The notes below the pieces were generated by a model that was given only the letters and a program-made list of their open reading frames with translations, made no database searches and was not told the DNA's origin. This document shows positions 16,825-23,324 of a DNA stretch of 23,324 nucleotides, piece after piece (within the stretch, counting starts at the first letter, position 1; each line of letters begins with the position of its first letter). Source of the DNA: Clostridiales bacterium (GTDB taxonomy: Bacteria > Bacillota > Clostridia > Oscillospirales > Oscillospiraceae); NCBI GenBank assembly GCA_003150355.1, contig QAMJ01000001.1, positions 1 through 23,324 of the forward strand, in the 5' to 3' direction. Both the position numbers and the translations under genes were made by a program.

Positions 16825-17144
16825 TCAAGAGGATTCAAGGCAGAATTGAGGACTATATCGTCTGCAAAGACGGAACCCGGCTAAAGAGGTTGGACTTCAT
16901 CATGAAAGAAGCAACCCGGGTAAAAGCCTCACAGTTGGTGCAGGAAAGGGCAGGAAAAGTAAAGGTATTGGTGATACCGGAAGAAGGCTTTGGAAGTGAA
17001 GATCGCAACAGGATTATCTCTGCCCTCATAGCCCGGGTTGGCACAGACAATCTGGATGTGGAGTTGATAGAGACGACTATGGACAAATTGGTCACAACCG
17101 GCAGCGGCAAATTCAAATACATCATCAATCTGATTCGGGAATAG
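16821..17144 (+). pseudogene. Orphan C-terminal domain of a second CapK/PaaK-like ligase
   Basis: About 107 codons encode only the small C-terminal domain of a CapK-like enzyme: IQGRIEDYIVCKDG (hinge and the strand after it), ASQLVQERAGKVKVLVIPEE, and the tail GSGKFKYIINLIRE. It lines up with the end of the preceding ligase (IEGRAG...GKFNYIINLI) but by eye at only about a third identity, so it is an old paralogue rather than a fresh duplication. There is no adenylation domain and no ATG before 16902 in frame; TAA 16809-16811 closes the frame upstream. It is probably the remnant of a second ligase gene whose front was deleted, or a tandem extension of the upstream ligase reached by slippage on the G8 tract. 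Confidence 0.72.
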
Positions 17145-17226
17145 CCTATCTTCCGCTCTTCCCCTCATTAAACACGAAAAGCAACAATCCCATAGGCAAC
17201 CTGTCAAAATTGAAGTCAAGATAGGC
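17144..17226. repeat. 9-bp inverted repeat around the gap before the AlgD-like gene
   Basis: GCCTATCTT at 17144-17152 and AAGATAGGC at 17218-17226 are perfect inverted copies with 65 bases between them, filling most of the gap after the orphan domain. It could pair in mRNA or be an operator-like site. Nine bases is short, so chance is plausible. Confidence 0.25.
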
Positions 17227-17286
17227 CGCCGGTTACTTTTATGCCATAAGGCAATGTCAATGAACATCAAATAGCTATATAAAAGA

Positions 17287-18660
17287 ATGAACATTAGTAT
17301 TTTTGGCCTCGGCTACGTAGGATGCGTGGGCGCGGCATGTCTGGCCAAATTAGGCCACAAGGTTATCGGTGTGGACGTAAACGAGAACAAGGTGCGGCTG
17401 ATGAACGAAGGGAAGCCGACCATCATAGAAGAAGGTATTGCGGAACTTTGCCAGGAAGCGCACGACAAAGGGCTGATGACGGCTACAACCGTGGCGGCAG
17501 AGGCAGTGGTGCAGACGGAAATATCCTTTATCGTAGTGGGAACACCCTCGAGCAAGGAAGGACACCTGAACCTGGATTATATCTATACGGTAGCAGGGCG
17601 GATAGGTCGTGCGTTGCAGCACAAGGACGGATTCCACATCGTAGCCATACGGAGCACAGTGCTGCCCGGCACGAACCAGAAGGTGGGAGAGATTATCGAA
17701 CAGGAGTCGGGCAAGAAGCGCAATGTAGACTTTACTGTGGTGAGTAATCCGGAATTCCTGCGCGAAGGAACAAGCGTGGAAGATTATTTCAATCCGCCTC
17801 TGACACTGGTGGGCACGGACAATAAGCTAGCCGAACAAAAGTTTCGCGAACTTTACAAGGACATCCATACTGAATTTGTCTGTACGGACATTAAGGTGGC
17901 GGAAATGATGAAGTATGTAAATAACACTTACCATGCTCTGAAGATTGTGTTTGGCAACGAAGTGGGAAACATCTGCAAGGGGCTGGGTATCGACTCGCAC
18001 AAAGTGATGGAAATTTTCTGCAAAGACAAGCAACTAAATATCTCGCCTTATTACTTCAAACCCGGCTTCGCCTATGGTGGTTCGTGTCTGCCCAAGGACA
18101 TGAAAGCATTGAAAACGCTGGCGCGTGACCTGTACGTGGACGTGCCGGTGATAGAGAGCATCTACCAAAGCAACGAAAACCAGAAGAAGAATGCCGTCGA
18201 AACGATTATCGGTAAAGGTAAGCGCAAGGTGGGCATATTGGGGCTTAGTTTCAAGGCAGGCACGGACGACCTGCGATGTAGTCCCATTGTGGATGTAGTG
18301 GAGCAATTACTGGGCAAAGGCTTTGAAATTAGGATTTACGATAAGAATGTGAGACTCAGCGAACTGACTGGTACGAACAAAGATTTTATCATGGCCAAGA
18401 TACCTCACTTACAACACTTCGTGACGGATGACCTGCACTCGGTGTGTCGGAACAGTGACGTGCTGGTGGTGGCCAACAAGGAGAAGGAGTTTGCCAACCT
18501 GCTGGCCGACTATCCGCAGAAGGTAGTGATTGACCTGATACGGCAGTGGAAAGAGGTGGACTACAACGGTTACTATGAAGGTCTGTCATGGGGAAGCATC
18601 AACATGAATCCTGCCCAAGCCGAACAGATAGCGCAAGACTTTAAACGGACTGAGTTCTGA
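17287..18660 (+). CDS. GDP-mannose 6-dehydrogenase-like nucleotide-sugar dehydrogenase (AlgD type)
   Basis: A 457-residue NAD-dependent enzyme with FGLGYVGCVGAACLA (6-20), GTPSSKEGHL (85-94), IRSTVLPGT (121-129), NPEFLREGT (154-162) and catalytic Cys267 in YGGSCLPKD. The stretch between about 240 and 275 (MEIFCKDKQLNISPYY, then FKPGFAYGGSC) is like the AlgD group rather than common UDP-glucose dehydrogenases, which have a different loop before the cysteine. GDP-mannose to GDP-mannuronic acid is therefore the best guess; a UDP-sugar substrate is still possible. The gene is followed after 19 bases by a heparinase II/III-type lyase gene, which fits a uronic-acid polymer. Composition is GC-richer than the block before it. 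Dehydrogenase family certain, substrate less so. Confidence 0.85.
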   Translation: MNISIFGLGYVGCVGAACLAKLGHKVIGVDVNENKVRLMNEGKPTIIEEGIAELCQEAHDKGLMTATTVAAEAVVQTEISFIVVGTPSSKEGHLNLDYIYTVAGRIGRALQHKDGFHIVAIRSTVLPGTNQKVGEIIEQESGKKRNVDFTVVSNPEFLREGTSVEDYFNPPLTLVGTDNKLAEQKFRELYKDIHTEFVCTDIKVAEMMKYVNNTYHALKIVFGNEVGNICKGLGIDSHKVMEIFCKDKQLNISPYYFKPGFAYGGSCLPKDMKALKTLARDLYVDVPVIESIYQSNENQKKNAVETIIGKGKRKVGILGLSFKAGTDDLRCSPIVDVVEQLLGKGFEIRIYDKNVRLSELTGTNKDFIMAKIPHLQHFVTDDLHSVCRNSDVLVVANKEKEFANLLADYPQKVVIDLIRQWKEVDYNGYYEGLSWGSINMNPAQAEQIAQDFKRTEF

Positions 18661-18679
18661 GGCCGACAGAAAACAAATT

Positions 18680-20527
18680 ATGGGAAAGCTGTTTTGGTAC
18701 TTGAACCGCCTCCAGGCTATGGACTTGCGAGAGGTGTGCTGGAGGGTGCAACAAAGGCTGCTTGCCAAGGCGGAAAAGAAACGCTTTGGCAAGCAGCGCG
18801 TCAGGGTGGACGGTGAAGTGTGGAATGAAGCGCTCAGGGAGTTGGGCTTCGATGCAGGTGCTTTGGGAATCAACTTGGCCAACGCGCATTATTCTACCGT
18901 TACTGAAGTACATCGTCTGCAAGGTCCGGACTATGGCAAATGGCCGGACACCTTCAGCTACGATCTGACATACAAGCAGCGAGATGATTTAGGCGATGCA
19001 CGGACCTGTTGGGAGAAGCACCGGCATTTCCGGTTCGCCTTACTGGCAAAGGCTGCTTATGTTTCGGGCGACAGGAGGCTGCTTGCTCACTTGAGTGACG
19101 AACAAGACAGGTGGTGCGAACAGCACACTTTCTTGCATGGGATAGCATGGACTTCGGTCATGGAGGTGGCTATCAGGGCTGTCAACTGGATGGTAGCCTT
19201 GGCCTTTTGCAAGGACAAGAAACTGGCAGAAAGGTTGCGGACGGGGGTTATCAACATGACGGACTACTTGACTCGTCATTACAGCCGTTTTTCTTCTGCC
19301 AACAATCACCTGTTGGTGGAAGCAGCTGCCATAGGGTTGGCCGGATATGCCTTTGGTTACCGACCTTGGAAGGAACTGGGTATGGCACTATTGTCGAAGG
19401 AGCTGCTGAACCAGAACTATGAGGATGGCGTGAACAAGGAACTCTCCCTGCACTACCAAACTTTCGGAATGGAAGCCTACTGCCTGATGATGCGGGCTAT
19501 GCAGGCACATGATGATAAAATCCCGACCGCATGGTACGGGATGCTGAGCAAGCAAGCCGAATATGTGGCTCACAGCCTGTGGAACGAACAGGTGCCCATG
19601 GAGTTTGGTGATGATGATGAGGGCAAAATCTTAGACTTGCAAGGGGGTGAGTGGAATTATTGCAGCTACATCCTACAGTTCTGCTCCCTGCTGACCGGCA
19701 GAAGGTACCATGCCTTTGGCAGCATCCACGAAAACATATTTTGGCTGTTCAGTAACAAGGCTATCGAGCAGATAAGGTCGGCGGTACTGTATGACAACCG
19801 AGCCAGCAGATGCTTTGAGGTAGGTGGAAACACTTTCCTCCGTGATACTTCCGGTCGCATTTTGGTGGGGATGGATCATGCAGCTCTAGGCTTTGGCCGC
19901 ATTGCCGCCCATGGACATGCCGACGCGCTGAGCGTGCAGTTGATGGTGGACGGGATGAGTGTGCTGGCCGACCCAGGTACTTACATTTACCATTGCGACT
20001 TGGGCATGCGCAACGTCTTCAGGAAAACTATTAACCACAACACTCTGTGCTTGCTGAATCGGGCAGGTAAAACCATTGACCAATCGCAGATGTTGGGACC
20101 TTTTTTGTGGGGCAAGCGTGCACAATGCATGTTGGAAGTATGTGAGTCTGATCGCTGGCACGACAAAATAGTTGCCAGCCACAACGGATACCACCCCATC
20201 GTACATAGGCGAACGGTGGAGCTGAAAGGTAAAAACAGTAGTAGCCCCTGGCTACAAATAGAAGATGAGTTGGACAAGGATGGTAAGTGGGTAGTCACAT
20301 GGCTGCTCGGAAAGCAGTGCAAGGCAAGCGGAATGGAAAACGGCTACCGGATAAGCTGCGGGCAGAGTGAGGTCATCATGACCATAGGAACTTCCGTGGA
20401 GAAGATTTGTCTGGAAGAGGCATGGATAAGCGAATCCTATGGCACGAAAACACGGACTACGGCCATACGGATTTATGGCAGTGGCATGAGGCTTTCTGTC
20501 AATTTCAAAATCAACCTTTATCATTAA
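18680..20527 (+). CDS. Heparinase II/III-family polysaccharide lyase-like protein
   Basis: A 615-residue protein with the two-part plan of the family: a helical toroid in the first 360 residues (including ANNHLLVEAA, Asn208-Asn209-His210, matching the conserved catalytic Asn-His region) and then a beta-sandwich half with AAHGHADALS (His411, His413, Asp415), LADPGTYIY and FRKTINHNTLC. These enzymes cut uronic-acid-containing chains by beta-elimination. There is no signal peptide (MGKLFWYLNRLQAMD), which is usual for homologues inside capsule loci but odd for a lyase of a periplasmic polymer. It sits between the AlgD-like gene and a GT4 gene, 17 bases ahead of the latter. It could trim lipid-linked or misassembled chains, or act in export. 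Family firm, role inferred. Confidence 0.88.
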   Translation: MGKLFWYLNRLQAMDLREVCWRVQQRLLAKAEKKRFGKQRVRVDGEVWNEALRELGFDAGALGINLANAHYSTVTEVHRLQGPDYGKWPDTFSYDLTYKQRDDLGDARTCWEKHRHFRFALLAKAAYVSGDRRLLAHLSDEQDRWCEQHTFLHGIAWTSVMEVAIRAVNWMVALAFCKDKKLAERLRTGVINMTDYLTRHYSRFSSANNHLLVEAAAIGLAGYAFGYRPWKELGMALLSKELLNQNYEDGVNKELSLHYQTFGMEAYCLMMRAMQAHDDKIPTAWYGMLSKQAEYVAHSLWNEQVPMEFGDDDEGKILDLQGGEWNYCSYILQFCSLLTGRRYHAFGSIHENIFWLFSNKAIEQIRSAVLYDNRASRCFEVGGNTFLRDTSGRILVGMDHAALGFGRIAAHGHADALSVQLMVDGMSVLADPGTYIYHCDLGMRNVFRKTINHNTLCLLNRAGKTIDQSQMLGPFLWGKRAQCMLEVCESDRWHDKIVASHNGYHPIVHRRTVELKGKNSSSPWLQIEDELDKDGKWVVTWLLGKQCKASGMENGYRISCGQSEVIMTIGTSVEKICLEEAWISESYGTKTRTTAIRIYGSGMRLSVNFKINLYH

Positions 20528-20544
20528 TTCATAGCACATACATA

Positions 20545-21741
20545 ATGGATAGAAGAATTCTAATTATCGTAGAAAATCTCCCTGTGCCTTTTGACACCCG
20601 TGTGTGGCAGGAGGCGACAACGTTGGCTGCCAACGGATATACGGTTTCAGTCATTTGCCCCACAGGCAAAGGCTTTGACAAGGAGTATGAATACTTGCAA
20701 GGTGTGCATATCTACCGCCATAAGCTTCCCAAGGAAGGGAACGGTGCGTTAGGCTATGTCCGTGAATATTTCAGTGCCCTTTGGGCCGAATATACCTTGG
20801 CTAAGCGGGTGTGGAAGAAACATGGCTTCCACTGCATTCATGGCTGTAATCCGCCTGATGACATTTGGATGGTGGCACGGATGTTCAAGGGGAAAGGAGT
20901 GGAGTACATATTCGACCATCACGATATTTGCCCTGAACTGTTTGAGGCTAAATTCGGATATACCAAGGGGTTACTCTACAAAAGCCAGCTGTGGCTGGAA
21001 CGGCAGACTTACAGGCACAGCAAATTTGCCTTTGTGACCAACGAGAGTTATCGGAAGATAGCCATTGAGAGGGGGGGCATGAGGCCAGAAGACGTGATAG
21101 TACTGCGTAGCGGCCCTAAGCTGGAACGGCTGCGGATAGTGCTGGCTAAACCTGAGATAAAGCGAGGACGAAAGTACATGGTAGGTTATTTGGGCGTAAT
21201 AGGGCAACAAGAGGGAATAGAATATCTGCTGGAAGCCGCCCGGTATATCAAGGAAGACCTGAAGAGGGATGATATATTTTGGGGTATTGTGGGTGGAGGT
21301 CCCCACTTAGACCAGTTGAGGAAGCAGGCTACGAAGATGGAACTGGATGACATCGTGGAATTTACGGGGCGTGTGCCCGATGCACAGTTGCTGGATTACC
21401 TGAATACAGCGGACGTATGCGTCAATTCAGATGAATATAATGCAATGAATGACAAAAGCACAATGAACAAGATATTGGAATACATGGCATTGGGCAAGCC
21501 CATCGTGCAATTCGACTTGACGGAAGGGAGGTATAGCGCACAGGAGGGCTCGCTCTATGCCAAGCATAACGATGCCAAGGATATGGCGGAAAAGATAGTG
21601 TATCTGCTGGATCATCCGGAAGAACGGAAGCGAATGGGCAAGTTTGGCAGAAACCGTGTAGTGAACGAACTTTCGTGGGAGCATACGAGCAAGGCTTTGT
21701 TGGAAGGGTATGATAAATATTTTAAAAATAGAGGATTATAA
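20545..21741 (+). CDS. Family 4 glycosyltransferase
   Basis: A 398-residue GT-B enzyme from ATG 20545 (MDRRILIIVENLPVPFDTRV); a longer frame from 20407 overlaps the lyase and is rejected. The opening VPFDTRVWQEATTLAANGY is typical of a GT4 group of capsule and exopolysaccharide loci. The donor half has YMVGYLGVIGQQEGIEYLL (about 212-230), and later NKILEYMALGKPIVQFD. It would add a sugar of the repeat unit at the cytoplasmic face. A run of seven G at 21071-21077 codes for part of IERGGMRPED and is in frame. Composition is like its lyase and dehydrogenase neighbours. Specificity unknown. Confidence 0.88.
   Translation: MDRRILIIVENLPVPFDTRVWQEATTLAANGYTVSVICPTGKGFDKEYEYLQGVHIYRHKLPKEGNGALGYVREYFSALWAEYTLAKRVWKKHGFHCIHGCNPPDDIWMVARMFKGKGVEYIFDHHDICPELFEAKFGYTKGLLYKSQLWLERQTYRHSKFAFVTNESYRKIAIERGGMRPEDVIVLRSGPKLERLRIVLAKPEIKRGRKYMVGYLGVIGQQEGIEYLLEAARYIKEDLKRDDIFWGIVGGGPHLDQLRKQATKMELDDIVEFTGRVPDAQLLDYLNTADVCVNSDEYNAMNDKSTMNKILEYMALGKPIVQFDLTEGRYSAQEGSLYAKHNDAKDMAEKIVYLLDHPEERKRMGKFGRNRVVNELSWEHTSKALLEGYDKYFKNRGL
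21071..21077 (+). repeat. Poly-G tract (G7), in frame in a GT4 gene
   Basis: Seven G within the glycosyltransferase coding region, read AGG GGG GGC. At this length the gene is intact. It is the fourth tract of seven or more in the locus; a change of one base would inactivate this glycosyltransferase. Confidence 0.6.
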
Positions 21742-21810
21742 ATCTATAGGATATTTGAATCGCTATGTTTTTTGATCATTTATGGTTTTATTGTTATGGT
21801 TTTGTCAACT

Positions 21811-22935
21811 ATGAAACATTATGATTACCTGATAGTAGGCGCAGGTCTGTTCGGTTCTGTATTTGCCTATAAAGCTACGAAGCAAGGAAAGAAATGCCTG
21901 GTGATTGACCGTCGTCCGCATTTGGGAGGAAACCTTTATTGCGAGAATGTGGAGGGGATTAATGTGCATAAATACGGTGCGCATATCTTTCATACCTCGA
22001 ATAAGAAGGTGTGGGATTTCGTCAACTCGATTGTGGAGTTCAACCGTTATACCAATTCGCCCGTGGCAAATTACAAAGGTAATCTATACAACTTGCCTTT
22101 CAACATGAATACGTTCTATCAGATGTGGGGCGTGACAACCCCAGCCGAAGCCACGGCTAAGATAGAGGAACAGAAGGCGAAAGCTATAGCCCGTATGAAG
22201 GTGGACGGTGTAACCGAACCACGCAATTTAGAAGAGCAGGCGCAGATGCTTATCGGAAAGGATATTTATGAAAAACTGATAAAAGGATATACCGAAAAAC
22301 AATGGGGACGGAAATGTACGGAGCTTCCAGCTTTCATCATCAAAAGGTTACCAGTGCGTTTAGTGTTTGACAACAACTACTTTAACGACAAATACCAAGG
22401 AATCCCCATCGGTGGTTACAATGTGTTGATAGATCGTCTGTTGGAAGGTGCTGATATACGGTTGGACTGTGAATTCTTTACGCATCGTCAAGAACTGGAG
22501 GCTTGGGCGGACAAGGTGGTGTTTACTGGTGCTATTGACGAGTATTATGGTTATCGGTTTGGCAAGTTGGAATATCGCACGGTGCGGTTTGAAACAGAAA
22601 CATTGGACACGTCGAACTACCAAGGCAATGCCGTAGTAAACTACACGGAGCGTGAAGTGCCATATACCCGTGTGATAGAGCACAAGCATTTCGAGATGTT
22701 CGGTGCAGATGTGGACAATTGCCCGAAAACGGTCATATCGTGGGAATACAGTTCAGAATGGACGGAAGGCAGCGAGCCTTATTATCCAGTGAATGATGAG
22801 AAGAACAATGCGCTTTACCATAAATACAAAGAGCTGGCGGATAAAGAAACGAACGTAATCTTCGGTGGAAGGCTTGCGGAGTATAAGTATTATGACATGC
22901 ACCACATCGTAGAAAAAGTATTGAATCTGTTTTAA
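21811..22935 (+). CDS. glf: UDP-galactopyranose mutase
   Basis: A 374-residue flavoenzyme that converts UDP-galactopyranose to UDP-galactofuranose in the cytoplasm. ATG 21811 (MKHYDYLIVGAGLFGSVFAY) places the FAD-binding GAGLFG at residues 10-15; earlier in-frame ATGs at 21772 and 21796 add residues without family match. Further signatures are GAHIFHTSNKKVWDFVN, NLPFNMNTFYQMWG, EKQWGRKCTELPAFIIKRLP, and the C-terminal NYTEREVPYTRVIEHKHFE. Length is normal for bacterial Glf. Its presence implies galactofuranose in the polymer, added by one of the glycosyltransferases in this window or outside it. It follows the GT4 by 69 bases. High confidence. Confidence 0.95.
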   Translation: MKHYDYLIVGAGLFGSVFAYKATKQGKKCLVIDRRPHLGGNLYCENVEGINVHKYGAHIFHTSNKKVWDFVNSIVEFNRYTNSPVANYKGNLYNLPFNMNTFYQMWGVTTPAEATAKIEEQKAKAIARMKVDGVTEPRNLEEQAQMLIGKDIYEKLIKGYTEKQWGRKCTELPAFIIKRLPVRLVFDNNYFNDKYQGIPIGGYNVLIDRLLEGADIRLDCEFFTHRQELEAWADKVVFTGAIDEYYGYRFGKLEYRTVRFETETLDTSNYQGNAVVNYTEREVPYTRVIEHKHFEMFGADVDNCPKTVISWEYSSEWTEGSEPYYPVNDEKNNALYHKYKELADKETNVIFGGRLAEYKYYDMHHIVEKVLNLF

Positions 22936-23001
22936 TTTGTAAAAGTGCAATTCTGAAAAGTCAATAATGCATGAAAAAGATCAAAAATCTGAAGACTTTC
23001 C

Positions 23002-23324
23002 ATGAAATATTTTTATTCGTTTATTATATTGTGCTGTTTGGTAACCAATATGTTGGGTCAGCATACCTACGGCACATCAGGGCTGCTTTATTCTCCTACA
23101 GCCGAAATGCAGAAAGACAAGACTGTCATGATTGGTGGCAGCATGATAGACCACAATATTTATCGTGATGCCTATTGGAATGCCCATGATGAGTATAATC
23201 CTTATACTTATAACTACTATCTGAACATTACGCTGTTTCCATGGTTAGAAATAGCTTATACCTGTACGCTGGTAAAAGGCATTCATGGCAGCAATTACTG
23301 GCCGCAGCAGACTTGGGGCAAATT
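23002..23324 (+). CDS. YjbH-like outer-membrane polysaccharide-export protein (partial, runs off the window)
   Basis: An open frame of 107 codons from ATG 23002 to the window edge; an in-frame TGA at 22990-22992 means this is the only start. A signal peptide (MKYFYSFIILCCLVTNMLGQ) is followed by HTYGTSGLLYSPTAEMQ, then TVMIGGSMIDHN, then YYLNITLFPWLEIAYTCTL. The tripartite pattern of G-x-x-G-L-x-x-x-P-T-A, a metal-like GG loop and strand-rich INITLFPW segments resembles the YjbH/YmcA outer-membrane family linked to exopolysaccharide loci. It probably forms a barrel that helps polymer reach or stay at the surface. Only the first sixth or so of a typical YjbH is visible, so the call is moderate. 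A competing frame at 22971-23168 is rejected. Confidence 0.68.
   Translation, partial: MKYFYSFIILCCLVTNMLGQHTYGTSGLLYSPTAEMQKDKTVMIGGSMIDHNIYRDAYWNAHDEYNPYTYNYYLNITLFPWLEIAYTCTLVKGIHGSNYWPQQTWGK

Noticed and set aside
17144..17226. Invertible promoter segment between the 9-bp inverted repeats
   Set aside because: Known Bacteroides invertible promoters have repeats about twice as long, and no promoter elements or nearby recombinase are seen here.
1..23324. CRISPR arrays, tRNA or rRNA genes, insertion sequences
   Set aside because: I saw no spaced direct repeats, no tRNA-like cloverleaf sequence and no transposase or integrase motifs on either strand.

Overview
The window looks like part of a capsular or exopolysaccharide locus from a gut-type Bacteroidales (Bacteroides, Phocaeicola or Parabacteroides). 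This rests on the Wzx type, the family mix (CapA, CapK-like ligase, EpsG-type polymerase, YjbH-like outer-membrane protein), weak Shine-Dalgarno signals and close-packed same-strand genes. All genes I accept are on the + strand. The genus is an inference from protein resemblance only.

Layout. 1-162 is the tail of an initiating sugar-phosphate transferase, followed at 331-366 by a strong terminator-like hairpin. 380-2647 is a large SF2 helicase with C-terminal WG repeats, unrelated to sugar chemistry. 2648-3221 has only a weak hairpin and two tiny ORFs. The polysaccharide block then runs 3222-22935: UDP-glucose dehydrogenase, Wzx flippase, a gap, Wzy-like polymerase, a GT2, a GT4, then a run of decorating genes (hexapeptide acyltransferase, frameshifted membrane acyltransferase, second hexapeptide acyltransferase, SGNH lipoprotein, small beta-barrel protein). 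After that come a GT4, CapA, a CapK-like adenylate-forming enzyme with an orphan second C-terminal domain behind it, a GDP-mannose-dehydrogenase-like enzyme, a heparinase II/III-type lyase, another GT4 and UDP-galactopyranose mutase. A YjbH-like outer-membrane gene begins at 23002 and leaves the window.

How the genes may work together. Two nucleotide-sugar dehydrogenases suggest an acidic polymer with two uronic acids (probably glucuronic and mannuronic). Glf suggests galactofuranose. The repeat unit would be built by the glycosyltransferases, flipped by Wzx and polymerised by Wzy. The acyltransferase/SGNH/barrel block and the CapA/CapK pair would add non-sugar groups, and the lyase could cut uronate linkages. 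Base composition is patchy: about 6440-10500 is strikingly AT-rich and 13377-15480 moderately so, while the flanks are more GC-rich, as expected from cassette assembly.

The most unusual signal is a set of four poly-G tracts of 7-8 on the coding strand (10046-10052, 11123-11129, 16814-16821, 21071-21077), with no run of exactly 6 and no comparable C run noticed. Two sit exactly where reading frames break and both are followed by TAA. In both cases one extra G, or two fewer, would join the frames. This looks like length-variable contingency tracts, or slippage-dependent gene expression, in polysaccharide decoration genes. Homopolymer sequencing error is the main competing explanation.
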